Origin: CAG-170 sp022779365
GTDB lineage: Bacteria; Bacillota; Clostridia; Oscillospirales; Oscillospiraceae
Length of the DNA: 13,034 nucleotides
NCBI GenBank assembly: GCA_022779365.1
Contig: JALFSI010000017.1
Location: forward strand, 1-13,034
Reading direction: 5' to 3'
The notes beneath the pieces are model-generated. The model was not told where the DNA came from. It did no database searches and saw only the letters and a program-made list of their open reading frames with translations. The translations under genes and the position numbers were made by a program. This document shows, piece after piece, positions 5,443 to 11,887 of the stretch. Every line of letters starts with the position of its first letter. Position 1 is the first letter of the stretch.

Positions 5443-6918
5443 ATGGATAATTACATCTTAACACTGAAAAACATCACAAAAGAGTTCCCCGGCGTCAAGG
5501 CGCTGGATGACGTCACCATCAACATCGAGCGCGGCACGATCCATGGTCTCGTGGGCGAGAACGGCGCGGGCAAATCGACGCTTATCAAGGTCCTTGCCGG
5601 CATCTATCAGCCGAACGCGGGCGAGGTCATTCTGGACGGCAAGAGCTGCCGCTTCCAGTCGCCGATCGAAGCACGCCGCGCGGGCATCAGCGTGGTGCAT
5701 CAGGAGATCAAGCTGGCAGAGCCGCTGACCGTTGCCGAAAATATGTTCCTCGGCAACCTCATGATGAAGGGCAAGCTCGTGGACTGGGCGGGTATGCGCA
5801 GGCGCGCGCAGGAGATCGTGGATGAGCTGGGCATGGACATCGACATCAACGCGCAGGTCTCGTCGCTCACGGTCGCGCGCAAGCAGGTCGTGGAGATCAT
5901 GCACGCCATCAACAACAACTCCCGCGTGCTCGTCATGGACGAACCGTCCGCCGTGCTGACCGACCGCGAGCTGGAGGTCATGTTCCGCATCGTCAAGCAG
6001 CTTCGCGAAAAGGGCATCACCATCATCTACATTTCCCACCGTCTGGACGAGGTGTTCGATCTCTGCGACAACGTCTCCATCCTGCGCGACGGCAAGCACA
6101 TCAATACCCTGCCCATCGGCGAGGTGGACCGCAAGGGGCTCATCACCATGATGGTCGGCCGTGAAATGGGTCAGGAATACCCCAAGGTCGCCGCCACCCC
6201 CGGCGATACGATTTTGGAGGTCAAGAACCTCAACTGCGGTCTGCTGCGCGACATCAGCTTCTCCGTCCGTGCGGGCGAGGTGTTCGGCATCTCGGGTCTG
6301 GTCGGCGCGGGGCGCACGGAGCTGGCGCGCGCCGTGCTCGGCATCGACCGCATCGAGTCGGGCGAGGTGTATGTGCGCGGCAAGCGCGTGCACTACCATA
6401 CGTTCTCCGACGCCATCCACGACGGTCTGGGCCTCATCCCCGAGGACCGCAAGCTGCAGGGTCTGGTGCAGATCATGTCCGTCGAGCGCAACACCACACT
6501 TGTGAACCTCAAGCGCGTCATCAAGGGCGGCGTCATCCGCAAGGATCTGGAGCACTCGCTCAGTGAGGAATACGCCAAAAAGCTGCGCGTCGTCACCCCG
6601 TCGATGGAGACCGAGGTGCAGTACCTCTCCGGCGGCAACCAGCAGAAGGTCGTCATCGCCAAGTGGCTGTTCCAGGAATCGGAGATTTTGTTCCTGGACG
6701 AGCCGACCCGCGGCATCGACGTCGGCGCAAAGGCGGAAATTTACCGTCTCATCAACCAGCTTGTCGAGGACGGCAAGACCGTCATTATGATCTCTTCCGA
6801 AATGCCGGAGATCCTCGGCATGTGCGACCGCATCATGGTCATGCATGAGGGTCACAAAATGGGCGAGCTGGACGCGGCGGAAGCCACGCAGGAAAAGATC
6901 ATGGCGCTTTGTACCTGA
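5443..6918 (+). CDS. Sugar ABC transporter, double ATP-binding protein (RbsA-like)
   Basis: A 491-residue tandem ABC ATPase of the RbsA/MglA type that energises sugar import. The first domain has Walker A GENGAGKST (38-46), Q-loop VVHQE (84-88), a degenerate signature (SSLTVARKQ, 140-148), Walker B VLVMDEP (162-168) and H-loop YISHR (196-200). The second has a degenerate Walker A GLVGAGRTE (285-293), a canonical LSGGNQQ signature (395-401), Walker B ILFLDEP (415-421) and no H-loop histidine (SSE at 451-453). This asymmetry is normal for the family and gives one fully active composite site. I chose the ATG at 5443. An in-frame TTG at 5431 abuts the AGGAAAGG (5423-5430) too closely to be favoured, although it would add four residues. 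Confidence 0.95.
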   Translation: MDNYILTLKNITKEFPGVKALDDVTINIERGTIHGLVGENGAGKSTLIKVLAGIYQPNAGEVILDGKSCRFQSPIEARRAGISVVHQEIKLAEPLTVAENMFLGNLMMKGKLVDWAGMRRRAQEIVDELGMDIDINAQVSSLTVARKQVVEIMHAINNNSRVLVMDEPSAVLTDRELEVMFRIVKQLREKGITIIYISHRLDEVFDLCDNVSILRDGKHINTLPIGEVDRKGLITMMVGREMGQEYPKVAATPGDTILEVKNLNCGLLRDISFSVRAGEVFGISGLVGAGRTELARAVLGIDRIESGEVYVRGKRVHYHTFSDAIHDGLGLIPEDRKLQGLVQIMSVERNTTLVNLKRVIKGGVIRKDLEHSLSEEYAKKLRVVTPSMETEVQYLSGGNQQKVVIAKWLFQESEILFLDEPTRGIDVGAKAEIYRLINQLVEDGKTVIMISSEMPEILGMCDRIMVMHEGHKMGELDAAEATQEKIMALCT

Positions 6919-6920
6919 TC

Positions 6921-6944
6921 TTAACGGGAAAACTTACCCGTTAA
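6921..6944 (+). promoter_or_regulatory. Intercistronic hairpin before the binding-protein gene
   Basis: A perfect 8-bp stem, TTAACGGG (6921-6928) with CCCGTTAA (6937-6944), surrounds an 8-base loop and sits between the ATPase stop and the binding-protein ribosome binding site. It is followed by A-rich rather than T-rich sequence, so it is not a simple terminator. Position and form suit a processing or stabilising hairpin that raises binding-protein expression relative to the upstream genes. Function is inferred. Confidence 0.55.
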
Positions 6945-6972
6945 AGATAAAAAAATTTGGGAGGACTACAAA

Positions 6973-8112
6973 ATGAAGAAACTCATCGCTCTGCTTCTGG
7001 CTGCGGTCATGCTGTTTGCGCTTGTCGCCTGCACCAGCAGCGCCCCCGCGACGGAGACTCCGGCTGCGCCCGAGACTCCGGCTGCAACCGAGACCCCCGC
7101 GACCGAGACCCCCGCAACGGAGACCCCCGCAACGACCGACACCGAAGGCGCCGTGAAAACGGACGTCGTTTCCGAGGACGCTGACGCTGCCGCGCTCGGC
7201 ATTCCCGCCGCTGTTGTTCTGCAGGACACCGAGATCCTGAAGGGCAAGAAGCTCGGCTGCTCCATCTGCTACAAGGGCGACGAATGGTGCGCTGCTCTGG
7301 CGCAGGCTCTGGAAGCGCTGGGCAAGTACTACGGTGCTGACCTCGTCTGCGAGGACGGCGACCTGAACGACGAGACCCAGACCAAGCAGATCGAGAACAT
7401 GATCGCCAACGGCTGCGACGCCATCATGATCGACCCGATCACCCCGGACGGCTCTGCGACCGCTCTGAACAAGGCTGTTGACGCGGACATCCCCGTCATC
7501 ATCTATGACGGCTACTGGACCGACGGCGCTGAGAAGGCCGTGACCACCGTCACCTGGGATCAGAAGGCGACCGGCACGCTCATCGGCGAATACTTTGTCA
7601 ACTATGTCAAGGAGCACAACGACGGCAAGGCGCGTGTGGTCGAGCTGACCAACGCTGTCTCCACGCACTGCCAGGAGCGCTTTGTGGGTCTGCATGAGGT
7701 CATCGACGCTGCGAACGCCGACGGCTGCCAGATCGAGATCCTGAACAAGTACGACTCTCAGGGCAACCGCGAGACCGCTTACAACGCCATTTCGGCAGTT
7801 GTCGAGCCCTACGACTATGTCATCTCCGACGTTGACAACGGCGCAATGGGCGCTGTGTCCGCGCTGCAGGCGACCGGCAACACCGACGTGAAGGTCCTCT
7901 CCATGGGCGCTTACGGTCAGGAGCCGTTCGGCATGCTGCACAACAACGACGTCAACTACCTCGCCTGCCTGAACGTTGACGCGTGGGTCCTGGCGCAGTT
8001 CATCTTCGACGGCACGATCGCCTACTTCGAGGGCAATGACGTCCCGACTCAGACCAACATCGACCTGTTCGTTGTTGACAACTCCAACGTTGAGAAGTTC
8101 TGGAGCTTCTAA
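6973..8112 (+). CDS. Sugar-binding lipoprotein of the ABC transporter (RbsB-like)
   Basis: A 379-residue periplasmic-binding-protein type I (ribose/galactose/LacI-like) receptor anchored in the cell membrane. It has a lipoprotein signal, MKKLIALLLAAVMLFALVAC, with lipobox LVAC and lipidated C20. A Thr/Pro/Glu/Ala-rich linker follows (about 27-60) and tethers the binding domain. The core shows the type I pattern: KKLGCSICYKGDEWCAALAQ near the start of the domain, IANGCDAIMIDPITPDG at the interlobe strand, and DYVISDVDNGAMGAVSALQATG further on. The ATG at 6973 follows GGGAGG (6959-6964). It is the last transporter gene and is followed by a GCAA-loop hairpin (8136-8160). Acidic and aromatic residues suggest a polar carbohydrate-like ligand, but the specificity cannot be assigned. 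Confidence 0.93.
   Translation: MKKLIALLLAAVMLFALVACTSSAPATETPAAPETPAATETPATETPATETPATTDTEGAVKTDVVSEDADAAALGIPAAVVLQDTEILKGKKLGCSICYKGDEWCAALAQALEALGKYYGADLVCEDGDLNDETQTKQIENMIANGCDAIMIDPITPDGSATALNKAVDADIPVIIYDGYWTDGAEKAVTTVTWDQKATGTLIGEYFVNYVKEHNDGKARVVELTNAVSTHCQERFVGLHEVIDAANADGCQIEILNKYDSQGNRETAYNAISAVVEPYDYVISDVDNGAMGAVSALQATGNTDVKVLSMGAYGQEPFGMLHNNDVNYLACLNVDAWVLAQFIFDGTIAYFEGNDVPTQTNIDLFVVDNSNVEKFWSF
7051..7138 (+). repeat. In-frame tandem repeat coding a TETPA linker
   Basis: Imperfect, mostly 15-base units of the form ACCGAGACCCCCGCA encode repeated A-T-E-T-P motifs directly after the lipidated cysteine region. The repetition is at DNA level as well as protein level, so copy number could vary between strains by slippage in steps of five residues without breaking the frame. 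Acidic, proline-rich linkers are common in Firmicutes binding lipoproteins. Confidence 0.75.
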
Positions 8113-8135
8113 GTTCTAAAAGCAATTGTCAAAAG

Positions 8136-8160
8136 GGGAGAGGCGCAAGCCTCTCCCTTT
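8136..8160 (+). terminator. Terminator-like hairpin after the transporter operon
   Basis: A 9-bp stem, GGGAGAGGC (8136-8144) with GCCTCTCCC (8149-8157), is closed by a GCAA (GNRA) tetraloop and followed by only TTT. It lies 23 bases beyond the binding-protein stop. The short U-tract makes termination plausible but perhaps incomplete. Confidence 0.65.
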
Positions 8161-8180
8161 GCACATGATCGGAAAATGTG

Positions 8181-8522
8181 CGTAGGGGGAAGGCATGGGG
8201 TGCGTACCAATCTGACGGGTTTGCAAAAGCCCCTTGGCTCTCCCTTTGGGAGAGCTGTCGCCGCAGGCGACTGAGAGGGTCTTCATTGCTGACCCTCTCC
8301 GTCCTCGCTGCGCTCGGACACCACCCCCAAAAGGGGAGGCAAGGGCGCGTAGCGTCTCGCATCGGCGCGTGCAAAATTTGTTCTTGCGTCCTGCGCGGGC
8401 GGGGCAAGCCCCGCCCCTACGTTACGACGAAACGCGTGACAGCTCAGAAATAACGAGCCTTCCCCTCATCAGTCGCCTCCGGCGACAGCATCCCCCCGAG
8501 GGGTAGCCTTGGAATTTTGCAA
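8181..8522. repeat. Mosaic of palindromic intergenic repeats with inverted ends
   Basis: Most of the 576-base gene-free gap is a block of palindromes. Inverted ends TTGCAAAA (8221-8228) and TTTTGCAA (8515-8522) bound about 302 bases. Each end is followed inward by a similar unit with a GTCGCC/GGCGAC hairpin (8257-8271, and inverted at 8472-8486). Between them are GCTCTCCC/GGGAGAGC (8237-8255), GAGAGGGTC/GACCCTCTC (8273-8299) and GGGCGGGGC/GCCCCGCCC (8397-8416). A second pair of inverted ends, CGTAGGGG (8181-8188) and CCCCTACG (8414-8421), overlaps the first, suggesting nested elements. Short ORFs here run through hairpins, lack ribosome binding sites and are not credible genes. The whole resembles non-autonomous MITE- or BIME-like repeats of gut Clostridia. 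No clear target-site duplication is visible. Confidence 0.75.
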
Positions 8523-8609
8523 AAACTTTGGGGCATAAATTTATGAATCCTGCACAAAGCGCATTTTTCTATAACATTCTGAATTTATTTTAGTAGACAA
8601 ATTAAATCT

Positions 8610-8622
8610 AGCGTGATACGCT
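8610..8622. promoter_or_regulatory. Perfect palindrome AGCGT-GAT-ACGCT, candidate operator
   Basis: A 5-bp perfect inverted repeat around GAT lies 66 bases upstream of the aminotransferase start. Nearby AT-rich sequence (8560-8610) offers a TATAAC (8570-8575) and a TAGACA (8592-8597 region) but no promoter with convincing -35/-10 spacing. The palindrome could be a regulator site for this single-gene unit; which protein binds it is unknown. Confidence 0.35.
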
Positions 8623-8688
8623 GAACACACAGGGAAATACAGGTGGTCGGAGGACCGCAACGGACTAAAAAATGAGGTGTTACACAGT

Positions 8689-9957
8689 ATGGAAAAGAAA
8701 GAACTCGCAATGAACGGCGCCGGCGTGGCAGAGCTTGGCTTCCCGATGTGGCCGCAGTTTGACCCCAAGACCAAGGCAGAGATGGCACAGGCGCTCGATA
8801 CCGGTCTTGTCAGCTACTGGACCGGCAAAAAGGGCATGGAATTTGAAGAGAAGTTCCGTCAGTGGGCGGGCGCGACGATGGCGATCTCCTGCTCCTGCGG
8901 CACGGCGGCGCTGCACATCGGCATCTCCTCGCTCGGCATCGGCCCGGGGGATGAAGTGCTTGTCCCGTCCTATTCCTTCATCGCTTCGTCCTACGCCATC
9001 GTGCAGGCGGGCGCGATCCCCGTTTTCTGCGACGTGACCGCTGACCACACCATCGACCCCGACGACATCGAGCGCAAGATCACCAAGCGTACCCGCGGCA
9101 TCGTTTGTGTGCATCTGTACGGCGTCGTGTGCGACATGGGGCGCATCATGGACATCGCCAAGAAGCATAACCTGTACGTCATCGAGGACTGCGCGCAGGC
9201 GATCGGCGGCAAGTACAACGGCCGCAGCGTCGGCACGATCGGCAATGTCGGCTGCTTCAGCTTCTGCCAGTCCAAGCATTTCACCACCGCCGGTGAGGGC
9301 GGCATGGTGCTGACGATGGACGAGGATCTCGGCTGGGAGTGCCGCTCGTTCCGTGACCATGGCTACGACGTCAAGGCGCGTATGAATATGCTCGCGCTCG
9401 AGGAGTCGCTGCCCTACATCCACACCCGCGTCGGCTTCAACTACCGCCTGACCGAGGTGCAGTCGATCTGCGGCATCAACGAGCTTGCCCGCTTCGACAC
9501 CTGGAACCTGCCGCGCCGCAAGGAATACGCCGCGATGTATGACAAGGCTCTGGGCGCTCTCAAGGGCGTCAAGGCGCTGCCGCTCAACACCACCGAGCGC
9601 GAGAATGCGTACTGGTGGTATCCCGTCACGATCGACCTGGACGCGCTGAACATCGATGCGCCCACGTTCGTGAACGAGATGAAGGCCCGCAAGATCCCGT
9701 GCTACGGCATCCAGTGGCCCGAGGCATACGAGGAGCGCGCCTACAAGGAGCTCAACGGCTTCGGCACGGCGAAGTTCCCCTTCTGCTCCAAGGAGTACAA
9801 CCCCGACGGCGTGAGCTACGAAGGCGTCCTGTGCCCCGTTGCCAAGAGCCTGCGCGCCTGCACCGTGAACCTCTTCCTGCATCCGACGTGGGAGAAGGAG
9901 CACATCCAGCGCGTGATCGACGCGTTCGTCGAGATCCACAATGCACACCTGAAATAA
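8689..9957 (+). CDS. DegT/DnrJ/EryC1/StrS-family PLP aminotransferase
   Basis: A 422-residue sugar or cyclitol aminotransferase of the DegT/StrS family. These enzymes exchange an amino group between glutamate or glutamine and a keto-sugar or inosose. The PLP lysine is K196 in SKHFTTAGEGG. The pyridine-nitrogen aspartate is D167 in IEDCAQAIGG, with Q170 nearby. SCSCGTAALHIG (about 65-76) is the usual phosphate-binding region, and VPSYSFIASSYAI follows. Length is normal. The ATG at 8689 has GAGGTG (8674-8679) nine bases upstream; an in-frame GTG at 8677 overlaps that site and is unlikely. The gene is a monocistronic unit between the repeat mosaic and a strong terminator. Within a catabolic locus with no nucleotide-sugar genes, it may remove rather than install an amine. 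StsC-like inosose aminotransferases and NtdA-like 3-keto-sugar enzymes are plausible relatives. Confidence 0.93.
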   Translation: MEKKELAMNGAGVAELGFPMWPQFDPKTKAEMAQALDTGLVSYWTGKKGMEFEEKFRQWAGATMAISCSCGTAALHIGISSLGIGPGDEVLVPSYSFIASSYAIVQAGAIPVFCDVTADHTIDPDDIERKITKRTRGIVCVHLYGVVCDMGRIMDIAKKHNLYVIEDCAQAIGGKYNGRSVGTIGNVGCFSFCQSKHFTTAGEGGMVLTMDEDLGWECRSFRDHGYDVKARMNMLALEESLPYIHTRVGFNYRLTEVQSICGINELARFDTWNLPRRKEYAAMYDKALGALKGVKALPLNTTERENAYWWYPVTIDLDALNIDAPTFVNEMKARKIPCYGIQWPEAYEERAYKELNGFGTAKFPFCSKEYNPDGVSYEGVLCPVAKSLRACTVNLFLHPTWEKEHIQRVIDAFVEIHNAHLK

Positions 9958-9966
9958 CGCATAAAA

Positions 9967-9999
9967 CGCCCCTTTCCCAACGGGAAAGGGGCGCTTTTT
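9967..9999. terminator. Strong bidirectional intrinsic terminator
   Basis: A perfect 12-bp stem, CGCCCCTTTCCC (9967-9978) with GGGAAAGGGGCG (9982-9993), has an AAC loop and CTTTTT after it on the plus strand. On the minus strand it is followed by TTTTAT. It lies between the 3' ends of the aminotransferase (stop at 9957) and the AraC-type gene (stop at 10023), and serves both. Confidence 0.93.
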
Positions 10000-10022
10000 A
10001 TCTCAAACGAAGCGGGCTTTTC

Positions 10023-10898
10023 TCAGGATTTGAGAGACTTTGCGTATTCTGATGGACTAATGCCGGCGTACTTTTTAAAGAGATTGGAAAAGTAGTAGAT
10101 GCTCTCAATGCCGACGCGCTCGGCGATCTGCGTAAAGTTCAGCTCGCCGCGGCGGATGAGGCGCTTTGCCTCCTGCACGCGCAGGGCGTTGAGATAGTGC
10201 ACGGCGGTCTTGCCCACCTGCTCGCGGAACACGCGCTTGAGCTGCGAAACGCTCACGCCCAGCGCGGCGGCGAGCGAGGCGAGCGTGATCTTGTCGGCGT
10301 AATGCACGGCGAGATAGTCGCACGCCTGCTGCGCAAGCGTCTGCCGCTGCTGAAGCTGCGCTTCGGTCACAGCGCGCTGCGAAAAGCGGATGGTGTCGTC
10401 CCGGCGGGTGATGCAGATGAGAAACTGCTCCAGACAGACCTTGATGAGCTGGTCGCTGCCCCACGGCGCGTCGGCGCGCTTGGCGAGGTTGACGATGGGC
10501 GGATCGCCCTCAAAATGTTCGTAAGCAAGCGCGGCCTCGTCCAGCAGCAGCCGCAGGCTCTGCTTTTCGCGCTGGTGCAGGCGCAGGACCTTTTCCTCCA
10601 GCCGGTGCATGGCAGGACTGGCGCAGCAGAACGAGACGACAAAAATGTTCGCCTCGCCCATCGCGCGGAACGAGTGGAACTCGTCCGGGCGGTGGAACGC
10701 CAGCTCGCCCGCGTGGAGCTGATAGCGGTCCGCGCCCGCCGTGACCACGACGCTGCCGCGATCGACGTAGAGAAATTCCCAGAACGGGTGCTGCTCGCCG
10801 GAGAACGCATAGTCCTGCGGCAGGCGGTAATAGCTGAGGTTGACCACGGCGGTCACGTCAAAAACGGTTTGCAGGGCAACGGGCTGATAGTCCGCCAT
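10023..10898 (-). CDS. AraC-family transcriptional regulator
   Basis: A 291-residue AraC/XylS-type regulator. The N-terminal half is a cupin ligand domain (HPFWEFLYVDRG at about 37-48, then HAGELAFHRPDEFHSF). The C-terminal roughly 100 residues form the double helix-turn-helix: ITLASLAAALGVSVSQLKR for the first and FTQIAERVGIESIYYFSNLF for the second, followed by the signature KKYAGISPSEYAKS. I chose the ATG at 10896-10898 because AAGGAGG lies five bases upstream; the frame extends 20 codons further without a comparable site. It diverges from the isomerase/oxidoreductase pair. A 21-base-spaced direct repeat in the shared region suits activation of that pair by this protein. The ligand is probably a pathway sugar. 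Confidence 0.92.
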   Translation of the reverse strand: MADYQPVALQTVFDVTAVVNLSYYRLPQDYAFSGEQHPFWEFLYVDRGSVVVTAGADRYQLHAGELAFHRPDEFHSFRAMGEANIFVVSFCCASPAMHRLEEKVLRLHQREKQSLRLLLDEAALAYEHFEGDPPIVNLAKRADAPWGSDQLIKVCLEQFLICITRRDDTIRFSQRAVTEAQLQQRQTLAQQACDYLAVHYADKITLASLAAALGVSVSQLKRVFREQVGKTAVHYLNALRVQEAKRLIRRGELNFTQIAERVGIESIYYFSNLFKKYAGISPSEYAKSLKS

Positions 10899-10916
10899 AC
10901 GCGCCTCCTTCTGCCC

Positions 10917-10946
10917 GATTTTATAAATCTTGGGGCTGATTTTATA
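10917..10946. promoter_or_regulatory. Direct repeat GATTTTATA x2, candidate AraC-type binding site
   Basis: GATTTTATA occurs at 10917-10925 and 10938-10946, exactly 21 bases start to start and in the same orientation. AraC-family proteins classically bind direct half-sites two helical turns (about 21 bases) apart, with the downstream half touching the -35. Here the second copy ends where a -35 would begin for the TATAAT at 10969-10974. The site is 18 bases upstream of the araC-type start codon on the other strand, so autoregulation is also possible. Confidence 0.65.
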
Positions 10947-10968
10947 TGGAAAGACCATGATCGATCTT

Positions 10969-10974
10969 TATAAT
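10969..10974 (+). promoter_or_regulatory. Consensus -10 TATAAT for the isomerase/oxidoreductase operon
   Basis: A perfect TATAAT with no recognisable -35 at 16-18 bases upstream (ATGGAA/TATGGA/TGGAAA), the pattern expected of an activator-dependent promoter. The spacer contains the 8-base palindrome GATCGATC (10959-10966) and the short inverted repeat AAAGA/TCTTT (10950-10954, 10965-10969). The leader to the ATG at 11045 would be about 65 bases. Confidence 0.7.
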
Positions 10975-10999
10975 AGACATATAAGCACAGATCCTTTCA

Positions 11000-11031
11000 T
11001 TTGTAAACAGGAAAGTTTGTAAACAGAAAAA
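11000..11031 (+). repeat. Two 16-base tandem repeats in the leader
   Basis: The unit TTTGTAAACAGGAAAG (11000-11015) is repeated at once as TTTGTAAACAGAAAAA (11016-11031), 14 of 16 identical, with the 11-base core TTTGTAAACAG identical. The second copy runs directly into the ribosome binding site AAAAAGGAG, so this may be a local duplication of the start-proximal leader or a tandem regulator site. Its role is not known. Confidence 0.7.
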
Positions 11032-11044
11032 GGAGCGTGAATCC

Positions 11045-11887
11045 ATGAAAAAATCCATCAGTTTCTGGTCTTTTAACGGAAAGACCGCAGCCCAGGCGAT
11101 GCAGCTCGCCAAGGACGCCGGGTTTGACGGCATCGAGCTGACGCTGGACGCCGCGGGCGACCTGACCATGGACACCACGGACGAGCAGGTGCTCGCCCTC
11201 AAGCAGACCGCCGAGCGCATCGGCATCGCGCTGCCGAGCGTCGCCAGCAGCCTCTACTGGGCGTATTCCTTCACGTCCGACGATGCCGCCGAGCGCGAGC
11301 AGGCACACAACGTCGCCGTGCGGCAGCTTCACATCGCAAAGCTCCTCGGCGCAGACACCATTCTGGTCGTGCCGGGCAGCGTCTCGGTCGAGTTCGTGCC
11401 GGAGCGCCCGGTCGTGCCTTACGACGTGGCGTATGACCGCGCGCTGGCGGAGATGAAGCGCCTTGCGCCCATCGCCGAGGCGGAGGGCGTGAGCATCGGC
11501 GTGGAAAACGTGTGGAACAAGCTCCTGCTCTCGCCGCTGGAGGAGCGGGACTTTATCGACAAGATCGGCAGCCCCTTCGTCGGCGCGTATTTTGACGTGG
11601 GCAACGTCGTGTACGCGGGCTACCCCGAGCACTGGATCAGCATTCTCGGCAGCCGCATCAAAAAGGTCCACTTCAAGGATTTCCGCCGCGATCCCGGCGG
11701 GCTGAACGCGTTCGTCGATCTGCTGGCGGGCGATGTGGACTGGAAGGCGGTCATGCAGGCATTTAAGACTGTCGGCTACGACGATTGGGCGACCGGCGAA
11801 ATGATCCCCGCCTATGCGCAGGCGTCGGATCAGATCATCTATAACACTGCCGCTTCGATGGCGAGAATTTTGGGAGGGGAACTGTAA
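11045..11887 (+). CDS. Sugar phosphate isomerase/epimerase-like TIM barrel
   Basis: A 280-residue xylose-isomerase-like/AP-endonuclease-2 TIM barrel, the superfamily of UlaE, tagatose 3-epimerase, inosose dehydratase (IolE) and 3-keto-glycoside-processing enzymes. The expected divalent metal ligands line up as E154 (GVENVW), D184 (YFDVGN), H209 (KKVHFKD) and E252 (TGEM). There is no signal peptide. The start at 11045 follows AAAAAGGAG. It is the first gene of a pair; its TAA overlaps the next ATG by one base (TAATG), so the two proteins are probably made in fixed ratio and act in sequence on one substrate. The pairing with a Gfo/Idh oxidoreductase is typical of inositol catabolism and of DgpA/DgpC-type 3-keto-glycoside systems. 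Exact activity is uncertain. Confidence 0.9.
   Translation: MKKSISFWSFNGKTAAQAMQLAKDAGFDGIELTLDAAGDLTMDTTDEQVLALKQTAERIGIALPSVASSLYWAYSFTSDDAAEREQAHNVAVRQLHIAKLLGADTILVVPGSVSVEFVPERPVVPYDVAYDRALAEMKRLAPIAEAEGVSIGVENVWNKLLLSPLEERDFIDKIGSPFVGAYFDVGNVVYAGYPEHWISILGSRIKKVHFKDFRRDPGGLNAFVDLLAGDVDWKAVMQAFKTVGYDDWATGEMIPAYAQASDQIIYNTAASMARILGGEL

Noticed and set aside
5458..6855. 465-residue minus-strand ORF opposite the ATPase
   Set aside because: Antisense shadow of a protein with all ABC ATPase motifs; no start signal or domain of its own.
8129..8506. Short ORFs of about 90 residues in the 8113-8688 gap
   Set aside because: They read through palindromic repeats and the transporter terminator on both strands, have no ribosome binding site, and their length comes from the hairpin DNA itself.
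8181..8522. CRISPR-like array
   Set aside because: The repeats are inverted and unequal in spacing, with no regular spacer-repeat alternation and no cas genes.
8680..9948. 422-residue minus-strand ORF opposite the aminotransferase
   Set aside because: Antisense shadow; the plus strand has intact PLP motifs and a good ribosome binding site.
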